Assembly (NCBI GenBank): GCA_027604505.1
Contig: JADIIX010000009.1
Span: 213,746-277,745, forward strand
Length of the DNA: 64,000 bases
Source of the DNA: Gonapodya sp. JEL0774
Taxonomy: Eukaryota; Monoblepharomycota; Monoblepharidomycetes; Monoblepharidales; Gonapodyaceae
Reading direction: 5' to 3'
Each line of letters opens with the position of its first letter. Position 1 is the first letter of the stretch. The notes beneath the pieces are model-generated. The model was given only the letters and a program-made list of their open reading frames with translations. It was not told the DNA's origin and did not search any database. Positions 35,100 to 48,412 of this stretch are shown one piece after another. Made by a program: the position numbers and the translations under genes.

Positions 35100-38000
35100 A
35101 TGTCACAGTCTGTCGTTCCAACGATTCGCGCAGTCCTTGTGACTTCGCAGTCAGACACGATCAAAATCGAAAGCGTCGGCAGAGCCCTTGTTTCTCGCTT
35201 CGTGGATACAGATGAAAAAGCTGGTGGACTCTTGGAGTATGCCGAAGAGATCCTGGCCTCGGTGAGACTAGCGCAAACTCTACGGGTGGGGCTCGAACTG
35301 CCATTCTTATTTCTTGAACATTTGATCTCCTGTGATCAACCACCGGTTTTTGGGTTGTAATTGTTCTGATGCGATCGGGTGAACGCAACTCCTACCATCC
35401 GAACGAAAATACCCTTCACTGGAAGGATTCACGCCTCGAGCTTCAGATAGCAGAAATTATCTTTCAAAGGGTTGGCTCCTATAGGCCACTGGCTCTCTGG
35501 ACCCGGTACTCCAGCGACAATCTCGAAGGTCTCCTACAAACCAGTAAGAGTTGAACTCAACAGAGAAGAATGACACATTGGTGAGCTAAGTTCGCATTGT
35601 GCTCTAGAACGTTCTCCGTGGCATACAACTCGACTACTTGTTCTGGTGACGCTGGCAAAGCGAGGTTAGCCCTGTCTCAAACGTGCTCACAATTTGGACC
35701 CATCTTAACCGATATTGCAGCGTCTGCAAAGTCTCTGGCTGACATTCATCCAGACATCAGTATCCAATTGAAGAGGGATCAGAATCGACTTCAGAAGATA
35801 GTCAGGCTTACCTATCCCCTTAAGACATCGTCCCAGCCAATGCAGGAACTGTTTCTGAAAGTTTTGTTGGAGATTCCAGCCTGTAGGCCCGAACCTACTA
35901 AGATGGTTGAAGTTAGTTGGATTTCTTCGACGTCACCTCTGTCTTGCTTCTTTGTACATCAAATCAATTGTATTACACCACCAGGGTCTCATGAAGTATA
36001 TCATGACTACACCTGTTGTCCGCGAAGACTTTATACCGGAGTTAATCGTGGATGCCGTGGATCTTCTTCAAAAAGAATATTTCATCAAGTAGGTTACGGA
36101 CTTTGGAACTTGCGTTTCGTCAACTAATCCATTCTGGATAAGCACTTCGCTTGTCGAGTCCGCTTTATTTCTACTATTTACTCATCTCACGCGTGACAGC
36201 TGGTGTTCTCCCTTTACTGCCAAACTCATCGCGGCGGTGCCACTATCATTTGCTTCAGGTGCGGCCAAATTTGTCATGACAATGGCGTCCGAAACACCTA
36301 GAACTTCTACAACTGGATCTCGATCCTCAAAGATGCTTGCAATTATGCTTGCACGATTACTTGATTGGATGCGATATCCATTCGGAGCTGGGGTAGGGAG
36401 ATGGGCAGTGATAATTGGGGAGGCAATGGTGGAGGCAGGACTGGTTGAGGAGATCGGCGCGGTCGGTGGTGGTTGTGTGAGAAAGGGTGAGTTCGCTTTG
36501 TGAGGCGAGAACATGGTTCGACGAGTACGTTTGTCCGACTTCCCGTGCACTTTATGTTGTCGAAAGTCCTTCCACTACTAGCACCTACTTCATCACGACC
36601 AGATGCATCGCGAGTTTTAGAGTTCTTCTTCCGACAGGCAATGCCAAGTATTATTGAGAAGGAACGGAACTTCACCCAAATGTTGGAGGCTGCCGTGAAT
36701 GATTGTTTGAAGATGGTGAGATCCTTTCTGGGGGAAACTAACGTCAACCGGCAATTCTAATAATTCTGACTATGCTTGTTGGGGTGCTGCCGATATGTTA
36801 AGAGCTTTGCAGGGCGACTGGACGACGACATCCGTCGTCTCCTCATTCTCTCGAAGTATTACGCGCTCGCATATCCCGAAACGGACGCGTCTCGAGATTT
36901 AAGAGAATTGTTCGAGTCAATAGCGGTGATGATGGTGAGTGATGGAGATGCATTAACAACGATGACGGAAGTGAAGGAGTTCCTACCCGTGTTTATCAGC
37001 CGGACGGCGACCCCACAGATATGTCACAACAAAGAGAACGATGGGCAATAGCAGGGATAGAAGGTCTGTCATTTTTGCAGTGCCGGGAGAGCCATGGTGC
37101 CCTTAAAAGCTCCTTGCCTATTCTAATACTTGCTCCGGGGCTTGCAGTGTCTGCCACCACATTGCAGTCAACTTCTTCCATCATACCGGCCCATCCTATG
37201 CCTTTTGGGCATCCAAATCTAGGTAATACGTGCTTTCTCAATGCCACTCTGCAGGCTTTATTTGCGTCCCGAGGTTTTCGCGACGAGGTTCTGACCAGAT
37301 TTGAAGAACCTCCTCGGCGAGAGGCAGTGACAGGAGGCAAGAGAGATCGCAACGAGGGAAAGGATGGTAGCTGTACGTGGGCTTTGCAAAGATGCTGGGC
37401 CGTTGCAGCGTGTGGGAAGTGTGGGGTCGGAGGAGAAGCAGTTGACCCGATTGAGGTTTTGGAGGTGAGACTGACAAGACAATTCCAGCGAAGAGTCAAC
37501 CAGATTACTAAATTATCTTTAAATGTCACAACAGAGACTTCCAGAGTGGCTCCGCTCCGGGGATCAGCAGGATTGCTGCGAATTTCTGAAGTGAGTGGCG
37601 AAGCACTTCTGGGACATCCAACCAGTTCACGAACTAGTGTTTAGGTTCCTATTTGACCAACTCGAAACGGACACGCGACCAACCTTGAACTCGGCTTTGC
37701 CGATGAATCCGCCGAACGTCCCATTCCCAGCTGCATTGTCAACCGCCTCGAGCATCACAAATCCTTATTATCCACCAGATCTTGTCCGATGGTTTCGCGG
37801 AACTGTCATAACCCACACCACTTGCCGCTTTTGCGAAATCGTTTCAACTCGAAAGGAACCTTTCCTCGATCTTGTGGTGCCAATTCCTGGGACGAAAGAC
37901 TCAGACCCAGGTTTGACAGAAATGCTAGAACAGATGGCTCTTCCAGAGGAGCTTTCCGGAGACAACATGTATTACTGCGATAAGTGCAACGAAAGGAGAG

Positions 38001-38869
38001 ATGCCACCAGGGTACGCACCTTGAATTTGATTTTTCCCGAAACGAGGTTTGAGCGACTTCAATACAGGTCACGAGAGTGAGCGAAGCTCCGCCATATTTG
38101 ATAATAGCCTTGAATAGATTTTCGTACAGCAGAGAGCTGTTGAAGCGGGTCAAAATTGACACGAAGGTTAGTTTCGTGGTTCACATCAGTTTCGCATCCT
38201 ACTTCGTCCAGGTTATGATTTCTCTCCAACCGATAGGTTAACTATCCACTAAAACTGTTACTACAAACTCTCTCTGAAGGACGCGACACTCTAGATCCTG
38301 TCTCATATTCGCTGTATGCGGTTGTGTTCCACTCAGGGGCGTCCGCCGAGTATGGCCACTATTATACCTTTGTACGGGAGGAACCACCAGCTGTGGACTC
38401 CTCGTCTACCAACATCCCAGGATCGAGCACGGGTGACTCGCAAACTCGAACGCAAACGAGCCCGACGTGGACGGAATTGAATGACACCGCCATTCAAAGG
38501 CACCTTACATCTTCACATCTCCTCACTATCGCGAAGAATCATGAGACACCATATGTTTTCTTCTATCGGCGCTCAGATCGCGATCTGTTGGATGATTTCG
38601 ATGACCCTGACAACCCCGTGTTCCTCACCCCTCGCCTGCTGGAGTATGTCAAGGCAGCAGACATTGAACGTGGTAGAAGGAAGCAGGTCAGGTTTGACGA
38701 CTCTTCAAGGTGGAGAGCAAATCCTAGCAAGAGTTATGGTCGTTCCGCGTTTGACATCCATGATAGGTACCGAAGTGATAGGGATGAAGATGATGAATAT
38801 GGGGGCGGTGGATTGGGAAGCGATTCCTACAGCAATAGTTGGTTAGGTGGAGCGCGCTATATCTCGTGA
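35100..38869 (+). CDS. Ubiquitin carboxyl-terminal hydrolase, USP35/USP38 type
   Basis: Deubiquitinating cysteine protease with many exons. The N-terminal helical-repeat half (35100-37050) includes MKYIMTTPVVREDFIPELI and ARLLDWMRYPFGAGVGRW, matching the USP38 N-terminal region. The USP domain starts GHPNLGNTCFLNATLQALF with the catalytic Cys (about 37210-37265). It continues with LVRWFRGTVITHTTCRFC and NMYYCDKCNERRDATR, whose CxxC pairs bind zinc. It ends VVFHSGASAEYGHYYTFV with the catalytic His, then WTELNDTAIQ and TPYVFFYRRSD. A charged 90-residue tail follows (YRSDRDEDDEYGGGGLG). All catalytic residues are present. The exon 2 acceptor near 35430-35450 was not settled. Confidence 0.9.
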
Positions 38870-39524
38870 TACGTCGCGATACGAGAACGGCTTTACAGGG
38901 AGGAGCAAGGATTGATTATGCATGCCTTGCACAACTGACTGGCCGGATTCAAATGGATACAATGATAATGTCAGATTTCCCCCCTCTCCAATTCGGAAAC
39001 GTAGAACGAGTCATCTATTCTGGTTGACGAAGACAGAAAATCATCAAATTAATAACTTATTTTCTGAACTGGGATGGCTTTTGTAAACAGGGTGGGGGAT
39101 GTCGGATAAAGGTGGGCCGAACATAGCACGCGTTTTCCCTGCCCGCAACTTCACACGAGGAAGGCAGGTCACGGAAGGACCAGTCAAGAGCCGCTGTGGC
39201 TGCCTGGAAGGCCGCAAGGCAATTCGGTTGGCTGGCGAATCGAGGGAAAGTGAGTTGGCAGGTGGGTTGGGAAGTTGGGCTGCACAATTATCAAAAGCTG
39301 GAGCTCCCAAGAGTATATATTAGCACAAAGATTAAGGGGACGTGTTTGTGTCGCTTCCGAGCGTAATCTTTCACCTGCAACTTCGGGTTGCTCACAGTCG
39401 GCGAGCTGCGTTGGTTCTGATATCAAAGTGCATAGTAACCACTAATTTCTCCCTTCTGTAACCAACATCCATCTCAAAGAGAACATTGATCTCTCGGCGT
39501 GGATCAATACATAAAATCGTCTCA
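38870..39524. other. Intergenic, nothing recognised
   Basis: 655 bp between two plus-strand genes. It contains the USP gene's 3' UTR and the promoter of the exonuclease gene. No coherent frame or site was seen. Confidence 0.45.
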
Positions 39525-42449
39525 ATGACTGTGCTTGTGTCCTTAACGGATGACGACTCAACGACCCTTGGTGAACAGGACCCTGAAAAGCACACCAACG
39601 ACGCAGTAGCGTCTAACCGCCGTTCAGTCGAATTGATTCCTTGCCCTTACGATTACCTCATCGCGATCGATATTGAGGCTACCTGTGACGACACATCAAA
39701 CGTGGGCACTCAGTTCTCCGTCTTCTTCTTGCACTGTTTGGTGATGCCCTACCTTTCCTGCTATCTATATGACGCAGTCTTCGGAACTGCAAGTGACCAG
39801 GGACCGTGCGGAGATCATCGAAATTTCTATTGCCGTCCTGTCAGTGTCGACTAAATCCGTCACTCACAGGCAAAGGCACTTTGTTCGACCCGAGAACACG
39901 CCGCTGACGCAATTCTGCTCAAATTTGACTGGAATCACGTGGAGTGACGTGGCAGATGCAGGTATGGACTTTCTGCCCAGGTCGGCAGGGACCCTGTGAC
40001 CACAGCCTTGAATCCCCTTCAGGTACATTGGGAGACGCTCTCGGAGATCTGCAAAGGTTCATCGATAATTCATTCGTGGACAGAAAAGAATCATTTTGCT
40101 TTGTGACACACGGAGAATGGGACCTCAGATATCAGTTACCGCGCGAATGCAAGGAAAAGAAAATACCGATAGCCGACTACATGGTGAATTCTCGCTTGCC
40201 CAAAGGTCTTTTCATGGCTTCGCTGACTTGGTGTTTAGGCAACCTATTTCGACGTCACCAAAGAAGCTCAGGCGTACCTTTCTCTGGTGGATACTTTCAA
40301 ACCCCGCCCTATGATCACCGCGCGGCAAAAGAATTCGCTCTTCGGACTTTGCCAATCCCTGAATATTGCGCATGAAGGACGCTTGCATTCAGCACTCGAC
40401 GACGCTTTGTGTATCGCAAACCTTTGCAGGGCCATCCTGGTGGGGCTAGATTCCCTTCTGTATGTTGATCCTGATGGAATTCAACTGATGGAAGGGACGA
40501 AGGATCGAGTTTCGAACGATCTATCTGGATCATTCGCGGGTCATGCAGTGGTTCGGACTCCACGGTCTCCATTTACCGTTCCGACAAGGCTGCAGGACAT
40601 CATGCACAATTTTGAAAGCTCATTATCTTGCGTCCTGCAGCTACTTAGCCTTCCTTTTAGAGCAACGCGTACAGATATCTCCAATTGGGTCGCGGAATTC
40701 TCAAGGGGGTCGCTTTCTCCGCGCCGATATATCATGGTTAAGAATCACGAAGGAAAGCCATCCGGCGCTGGGTTCATGATATTCGATACTCACGAACAGG
40801 CTAAAAGTGCGTTGGAACTTGCTAAGGGCTTGGTTTTGGATAGGGCCGTGATTGTGGGACCCGCGACTGACGAGATGGTCCGACAAGTGCAGCATCGCAG
40901 CGTTGACTTTCCGGTGGGGGTTGTCGGTGCCTCCGATTACTGCCCCTGAAGGAAGAGGTATTCATGCGTTCAATGGTCTCCTCTTCACCCAGGAATTCCG
41001 ACCAACCCAGATGGTCTCCTACGGACCCAGATCAGACCTGAAGCTTGGAGACTGGATATGCCACCAGTGCTACTACCACAAGTTTGTTTACCCGGTCGCG
41101 AATTAGCTGTCTTTCTGCATTCCACCTTCCCTTCCCTGCCTTTTCAACTAGTTTCGCCAATCGTCAAACCTGTTACAGCTGCAACTCGGGAAATCCAGCC
41201 ATTTTCAGGAGCTCCCATTCACATCAATATCAAATGGCATTTCTTTCTGGTGGTTACAGCGTTGTTGTTCCGATCGCACAACAGCCGATTGCGTCCGTTT
41301 CAATGGGATTCTCATCAAGTGGATTCCAATCACCACCCGGATCTCCAATTCCAAGAAGCTGGCCGGGATCACCCGAAATTCAAGTACTCTCACCAACGGC
41401 TCGACCTCCGTTCAGCCATTTTCCGTTATCGAAGAATCTGGAACCTGGTGGACCCCTTCCACATGTTGAAGCAGGAGATTGGACTTGTTCTGGTTGCTAC
41501 TTGGCGAACCCTGCCACACTAGCTGAATGTCAGCGCTGTCACGCACTTCGCGCATCTCCCAAACACTCTGCACAAGCAAGTATTCAACCAACAAATGTTC
41601 GATCACACAACTTTTCTCGGCCGCGAAGCTTATCTCTACGAAGTCAATCCGAATGGCAGTGTAGTAGATGTGGGCACATGAATTCATCCTTCGGGAGTGC
41701 TTGCGGATCCTGTGGAATGTTTGGTCTATTGGAGTCGCCTACGTCTTCTCTTCCATCATCCCCAGTGGGATCTCAACCGTTAACGTTCTTCGCACCAGCG
41801 ATTCCAGGGCCGACATTCGGTCCAAGACCAAGACCGACCGATCGACCAGGAGATTGGATGTGTCCCGGCTGCAGTTACTTCAAGTGGGTGATTGCAGTGT
41901 CCCGTTTTAGGTTATACTGCGATTGCAACCTGATCGTCTTCACTTGATTTTGGGTCCTGAAGCTATTCCTCTCGTGTGAACTGTCACCGATGTGATATGC
42001 CAAAAGGGAACTCAAAAACGATCGGCGAGGTTGAGGCCTTGCAGCGTTATACCGTTGCCATGGGCCCACCAGATATGCTTTTGAGTCCTGGGGAACAGCA
42101 CCCTGGGTCGCCCGTGCGATCTTCGTACTACAGCCATGCACATTTTCCGGATCGCCAGCACATGCAATCGATCCCGCCAACTTCTGTTGTCGTGGTCACT
42201 TCGCCCAACCTCAGCGCCGGTCACCATCAATATTTTATTCGCCCTGGAGACTGGATGTGTGGATCATGTGGATTCTGGAATTTCTCTAAACGCAGCGAAT
42301 GTGCCAAGTGCTGTACGAAGCCTTACGATGGCCCGGGGCACACCACTTATTCACAGGAGGGGTATTTCAAGCGAGACTATGTGGAACCCGGGGTGGAGGT
42401 AATGCGAGGGCCTCAACCCATACCGTATTACGCTCTTGGTCTGAGGTGA
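39525..42449 (+). CDS. ERI1-type 3'-5' exonuclease fused to RRM and five RanBP2 zinc fingers
   Basis: One gene with about eight exons. The DEDDh exonuclease domain has motif I YDYLIAIDIEATCD (Asp, Glu), EIIEISIAVLSVSTKS, LTGITWSDVADAG, motif II FVTHGEWDLRYQL (Asp) and motif III HEGRLHSALDDALCIANL (His, Asp); every catalytic residue is present. An RRM follows: LSCVLQLLSLPFRATRTDI (RNP2 side) and PSGAGFMIFDTHEQAKSALE (RNP1 side). Five RanBP2-type zinc fingers (W-x-C-x2-C-x10-C-x2-C) follow: GDWICHQC..CYSC, GDWTCSGC..CQRC, EWQCSRC..CGSC, GDWMCPGC..CHRC and GDWMCGSC..CAKC. Fingers 1 and 4 are each split by an intron and restored by splicing. These fingers typically bind single-stranded RNA. The likely role is RNA 3'-end trimming or decay guided by RRM and fingers; the target is unknown. 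Stop at 42447-42449. Confidence 0.87.
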
Positions 42450-42927
42450 GAACCGGTGATAACCATGGCCTACTCACAGAATCAAGCTCAACGAAATCTT
42501 CCTGAAAATCAGACAACAAACCTCCCAAGGTCCCTATTTGGATCGTCCGGTGGTTAATGACCTGAGTGAAAACGAACATGGTGTTACTGAGTTGTTGAAT
42601 CGAATGAGTCTGAAAAAAGACATTGAGGGGTCGTAGCACGGCACTTTTATTGTAGTACATCACGCAGCCGCAAAAGCGAAGAAAGCCGAGGTGTTATAGC
42701 GTAGTTTGGTCCTGAACCCTGCTGGAACTCTGCCTTTTCGCCTTAAGAATATCTTGCACGCACGAAGTCGCTGATTGACGTATTCCACGGGTTGGATGTC
42801 CGTCCCGTGTATTATGTTACACCGGAATCCAAAAATTTGTGCTGCGGCTGCTAATCCAGATGGCACCATATTTGAAAATTGACCAACCTTTCACTTTACA
42901 GCTCGCCCACGCGTGAAGGTTACCGCG
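42450..42927. other. Intergenic, nothing recognised
   Basis: 478 bp with no supported gene. Presumed 3' UTR of the exonuclease gene and promoter of ADI1. Confidence 0.45.
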
Positions 42928-43803
42928 ATGGTTTTAGCTTGGGAATTTGACGAATCTGCTGCTGGTGACCAGGCAAGTGCCACCTGGATTACAATTGGTG
43001 GAATCTGAGAAGCTCATTCACCGTTTCGAAACGATTCCAGCGGGCCCCTCATCAATTTACACCAAACCGGGCAGTCTCCCTCGAGTACCTATCTACATTT
43101 GGCGTTCTGTACTACAGCTTTCCGTACCAAGAGGATGGCTTCCACCTCGAGCAGATCGAGGCACTGTGCAAGGAACGGGATTATAAGAACAGGGATTCTG
43201 TGAGAATAATAGCCGTCTCATATGTGGCCATTTCATATCAAGTAAAAAATATTCTCTTTTTTTCACTCCCGGTCTTTCTGCCTTTCACCGGATTCAAATC
43301 TGGCCACAAGCTAACGATTTCCAAGGAGAAGATGGGTGACGCGTACGAGGGAAAGCTCAAGATCTTTTTCCAGGAACACATCCATGAGGACGAAGAGATC
43401 CGCTACTGCCTCGATGGGTCCGGATACTTCGACCTGAGGGACCCGCTTGACAAATGGGTTCGTGTCCATTGGACCAAGGGCGACTGTCTCATTGTGCCGG
43501 CAGGTATATACCACAGATTTACCCTCGATGAGAATGACTATGCGCAAGCCATGCGATTGTTCAAAGAGGAGCCCAAGTGGTAAGTTCTTGGGTTTAACAC
43601 TGTTCCAGGAATCTCTGACGATGTCATTCTGATGATTATCTTTGAGGACACCTATTAATCGCCCAAGTGCCGATAACAATCCATACCGCGTTGGTGAGTT
43701 GCAAATGACGATCTCTCTTGTGCGTCCATCTGAGTTCCTTCATGTGCGGACAGGTTATATTCAAACTTTTGTGAAGCCCGTCTTGGCGACTGCAAGTGCA
43801 TGA
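42928..43803 (+). CDS. ADI1: Acireductone dioxygenase (ARD)
   Basis: Fe/Ni cupin dioxygenase of the methionine salvage pathway. Exon 1 (42928-42972) reads [20 protein letters not shown] intron (42973-43040, GCAAGT...CCAG) joins it in phase to [20 protein letters not shown]. Then come [35 protein letters not shown], the metal-binding [39 protein letters not shown] with the fourth ligand His, and [11 protein letters not shown]. Two small final exons add [16 protein letters not shown] and [15 protein letters not shown]. The three N-terminal ligands (H, H, E) and the distal His are intact. Family certain; without the GC-AG intron the conserved DQRxPH segment would be lost. Confidence 0.95.
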
Positions 43804-44120
43804 TAACGACTGGAACGAAATTTAACCCATCGGGGTCCCGTGCATTATAGTAGACGGAGTTCTCGTGACACATATTAGGAGTCATGTTTGTCCCACGAGG
43901 GCCAGCGTTCACTTTGTGCCTGTTGGAAAACATTAGTTTCTTGGAATGAAAAGAAAGATGAAAGTTGTGGGAGATGGTTACTGTGTTTGGCTCAGCTGAC
44001 AGCAGGGTTGGGGCATGTGTGCAGTGGATCCGTCTTCGCATTCCCCAACTGGTCTTCAAGGGCAGAGCCGACCCTCCCTCTCTTTGTAGCTGGGGCTCTA
44101 GTAAAGTGCAAAGCGCGTCT
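43804..44120. other. Spacer between ADI1 and RAD52
   Basis: 317 bp, probably the RAD52 promoter. Nothing specific seen. Confidence 0.4.
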
Positions 44121-46792
44121 ATGAACGCAGACAATCAGAAGAAACCTCTGCCATTCGGAGGATCGAACGGTGCTGGGCACCTGTTCGGCCATATTCAGTT
44201 CACGGACCAAGAGGCCACCGAAGTTCAAGGCAGGTTGAAGCAGCAACTTGGACCGGAGTTTGTCAGGTACGTATTGCGGAATATACATAGGCCAGGACAC
44301 TGACAGAGCAAGTCGGCCAACGGGGTGCATCGATTGGAATGGGATTGAAGCCAGAGTAATTTCACGATACTCACTTGTTAAATGGGTGACTACAAGGGAG
44401 GAAGCACGAATCAAACGTTGTGTTCCACAAGGCGAAGGGTACCAGGTGGACTTGCCAAGGGAGCTCAGATAAAGTTTCTTCTTTTCGTCTCTCTCGTTGT
44501 CAGTTTATTTCTCCATAATATTGCTCTGTTCTCACTGATGATGTTAGTTCTCGCTCTGGTCCTGGTGGTTCCAAGGTCTGCTACATCGAGGGCTGGAAGG
44601 TCGTTAATCTGGCCAATGATGTTTTCGGCTTCAATGGATGGAGCTCAGTAGTGGTGTCAACGGAAGTGGACTTCGTGGACGCCAGTCCGGATGGTAAAAT
44701 TTCTCTGGGAATGTCATGCATCATGCGTGTCGTCCTCAAAGATGGAACTTTCCGCGAAGACATCGGGTATGGACAGTCTGCAGGGAGCAGGAACAAAGCA
44801 GATGCTTTTGAGAAGGGTAAGTCATTTTATGGAGAAGGGAGGCACGAATGGAGTACGGTGCTATTCTCACGAGTCCCCATCAGCCAAAAAGGAGGCTGCA
44901 ACGGATGGTCTGAAGAGGGCCCTACGCCATTTTGGAAATTTATTAGGCAACTGCTTTTACGACAAGGAGTTCATCAAGCAGGTTGGGCGGGTCCCGACTG
45001 TCCCAGTGGGTCTCGTGTCTGACTTGAGTCTCTCATCCCGCGCGGTCAATCACCAGAACTGCATTACTTCCCTCCAGAAAGTCAATGTACTTGACCCCAA
45101 CGCTCTCTTTCGACACGGAGACTTTAAATCGAGGCAGGGAGCTGACACACGGAATCAAGTGTCGTCCTCCATTTACGACGCCTCCTGCAGGCCTGCGGGA
45201 TTTGATCAATGTGTGTTAACAACTACGAGCTTTCCACTGAAACGCAGAAACGTTATCTATAATCGCAGATGCACGTGATTCCAAGGGCCAGCCACAGCCA
45301 TTTTCATTTCCGAATCCTCAGCTCCCCAATATTAACCCACCTCCAGCTCCAGGTGTGTGCCCGTAGTATCGCCTGATTGCTGTAGTCCTCTTATATTCGC
45401 ATCTACCACGTGTTGATTCACCACACTTGAATCACAAAGACTTGTATCCAGCAAATGAATTTGACTGCCTGGATTTCTCATTAGCAGATTGCGAAATGGA
45501 CAGGTGTGTATGAGTCACCACATGGATCCTGGAGAAGAGTACCTGCAGAACCTCATTCACATAATCATCAAACCATTGGCATATTAGTATTGATCTTGGC
45601 CCGGTAAACAAACAAGAAAGCAGTATCTCAAACACCACCAAAAGTTTGAATGGTTCGAACCCATCCGCACCCAAATTACCAGGGCAAGTTCTTTCAATCG
45701 CTCAGGTAGACTCATCTGCCGGAGCGCCGCGTGATACGACGGAAAAAGGCCAGGTCGGTGACACGGCTGTGATGACGGAAGTCGGACTTGGTGGACCACA
45801 AAATCCGTTGCGTGGGGGACCCATGACTGCGAAGCACACCGAAATGCAAAAATATTCTATGGCGGACGTGCATGGGAACAGTTCAAACCCTCGGGGGCCG
45901 AAAGAGGGTCAATTGTTGCCCTCCTTACCACAAATGCAGAACCCACTGCGAAAACCAACTGACGGTCGGGGTGGACCAGTTCTCAGAGTCCCTGCAGGTG
46001 CTCCAGGGAGCAGCGGCTGTATCTCCGAATTTTCAACAGAATCCGTTATTCATGGACGCGTTAACAGTGGGAACGTAGAACAGTCTGCGCATACACCCAG
46101 CGTCTCACAGAACGCGTTAGGAAGGCAGAGTGCGATACAAGGAACCATTCGCAACGATGCGCGACATCTGATTGCAAGTAGCAACGGTTTGTGTACCGTC
46201 AAAATTTCACACAGTCAGCATTGTCGCATGCTTACAATTAATCGATTTACATACACGGGGACAAGACCCCAAAGGACAGCACCAGCAGCAACCACCTGCT
46301 TCCCGTCCTCTTCCTTATTCCAGACCCGGCGCTGGTGTGAATAGCACGACTGGGCTACAATCGCTCTCAGTTAGATCTGACACCGGTCAGTTTGATGGAG
46401 GCAGGTCAGCCCAGAAGCAGAATCATGATCACAAATCTGGTGGGAGTAGTGGCCCGCCTCAGCACTTGCAGGGTGTTCGTCAAGTGTTGCACTCGGTAGC
46501 TCCGGCATTCAATGATCTAAGCTGTCTCTCAGGTAACAATGTCGACAGAAGGTTTGCAAACAACTCAGACGGTCCCATGGGACCAATGGGTGGTTTAATG
46601 ACAGGGAACGGGTCTGTGGGCGGTGCTGGCAATGCACACATTGGGACGGCAGTGACGACTGAGGGAACAAAGCGAAAGCTTGACTCAAACTCCACAAGCA
46701 GGTCAGTTGTTGATGGGATGGGCAATAGGGAAAATCTACCACAGGAAGCCGCTGCGCCTCCGGAAAAGAAACCAAGAGTTGGTGGCACTTGA
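44121..46792 (+). CDS. RAD52: RAD52 homologous recombination protein
   Basis: RAD52 anneals single-stranded DNA and loads RAD51 during double-strand-break repair in the nucleus. Exon 1 (44121-44266) ends [11 protein letters not shown] and joins in phase to [20 protein letters not shown], then [34 protein letters not shown] and [17 protein letters not shown]. The next exon gives [18 protein letters not shown], then [15 protein letters not shown], then [16 protein letters not shown]. This covers the whole annealing domain. The C-terminal half (45,260-46,792) is a disordered Pro/Gln/Ser/Gly-rich tail over several exons, ending [15 protein letters not shown] and EKKPRVGGT, with basic clusters that could serve as nuclear signals. 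Internal intron borders between 45,200 and 46,270 were not all resolved. Confidence 0.93.
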
Positions 46793-48412
46793 TGAACATT
46801 TTCGGTCTCGCCTGCGATACCCAATCACTTCCATTGTACGAAGACAAACCTTGATTTCATGTAGCTCTCGTGTATATCGTGAATTTGATGATATTTCGAC
46901 GAAAATTATTTGATGAACGGAAAAGCATGACTGTCCAAGGAAGACGATAAACTCCGAGAAGGAGAGCGTGGTTCGTCAACCTCTCGTCACCCTTGCCAAA
47001 CCTTTTCTAAAAAGTGAATGAGTGTTATACTTGTACTTGAATTAGATTTATTTCGCTCTCTATTCTTAGGACATATCCAGCGACCGAAGAGTTTCGCATG
47101 ATATGGCAATATGCATGGAAAGACTGGACAAGCAGAAACGGCATCTGGCGACAGCGAGCCCACAGAACAAAACGAACAATCGGACGCTACAGCATTCGGA
47201 AGAGCGCACTCTCTCGTCGAATCCATCACCACGTCACGGGATTGGATTGCGCCACTAGAGGAAGTGAGACGACTGGAATTAACACAGAGGGCAACGCTTA
47301 CAGTGAGTACTTACTTCGTGCCCGCGATTGTCAGTGGATACATTCATTTTGAAGGGTGTCGCTGCTAGTGTCGACCGAACATTTGAAGATCAGAGATGGC
47401 ACTTGAATGAATTCAATTCATTCAATTCTCTTGTTCGCGGTATGACGAAATCAAAAGAAACATGGGCCATGTGTGGACAATTGTTTTCGATTTTCGTTGC
47501 ACTTTGCACACATTATTTTCTCGATTTTCGCACAAAAAACCCAAGTTCACACGATAAATAAATGACATGGAATGCGTAATAATGTTGAAAAGTTGTTGGC
47601 CGTTTGACCATGGGTTACTGAGGAGCATCTGAACTGATTGAATGTGAACAACTACCAATCTTGATTACAGCAGAGGAAATTGTTATTGCTAGAAACAGAT
47701 ATTGGTTTGTGTAATCTCACTGTATACATTAATACCTCTTATCTTTCACATTTATACCACACACTGACACTGATCTTTTATCCATTCTGAGAAAAAATCC
47801 TGGTCGGTGCTACCACTGGGAATGCCACTGGCGGGCACGATTTAGCGTGCGTATAAATTACAATGTCTGTAAATGTCTGTGGGTTTGTCTAAGTGGGTTT
47901 CACGCGGCAGCATCAACCCAGCCCTTCATGACAGGCCCCTGGTGCTGTACCGCGAGAGGGTCCAAACCAAGGGAGAGGAGAGGGAGCAAGCAACAGGGGG
48001 GTTGCCACAAACCGAGGTGGGCGAGGAGGACCCGAGACCTCCAACTGCACCAGCCACCATGCAGTTCTATGTCGACAAACAGAGCAAATGTAAACGAACA
48101 AACTAAGAACAACGCCATCCCAGCGAGCAGAGAAGAGACCTCAGAGACGTGCTTGCGATAATCCAACAAAACAAAAAACCGACACGCCGCTTCAGCTGAG
48201 CCGGCGTTGGCAAGAATGTCAGCGGAGCCCGGACTCCTACTTGCGAAGCTGATCCTACCTGGGACGGCTTTGGGGAGAATGTGGCGAAGGGTCGGTCGCG
48301 CCCGCACAGATGCAAGCACCACCTCTCCCTCGCGGTGCACGCGCCCCCGTCCTAAGCCAAACCCCTCCCCTCCGCGCTCCAACCAAACCTTCCACAAGCT
48401 TCAAAGCCAAAC
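46793..48412. other. 1.6-kb gap; one weak small ORF
   Basis: Mostly AT-rich (47,330-47,900) with no gene signature. A small ATG frame at 47111-47368 reads MHGKTGQAETASGDSEP, then SRDWIAPLEEVRRLELTQRA, and could be an exon; nothing adjoining supports it. The last 300 bp before 48413 are CT-rich and likely the promoter of the oxygenase gene. Confidence 0.4.

Noticed and set aside
45640-45690. tRNA-like T-arm (GGTTCGAACC)
   Set aside because: The stem-loop spacing is wrong for a T-arm, no acceptor, D or anticodon arms surround it, and it falls within RAD52 coding sequence.
48190-48240. Minus-strand ILANAG peptide resembling the DJ-1/PfpI elbow at 19,960
   Set aside because: Only about six residues match, the flanks do not fit the family, and the short nucleotide match is likely chance.
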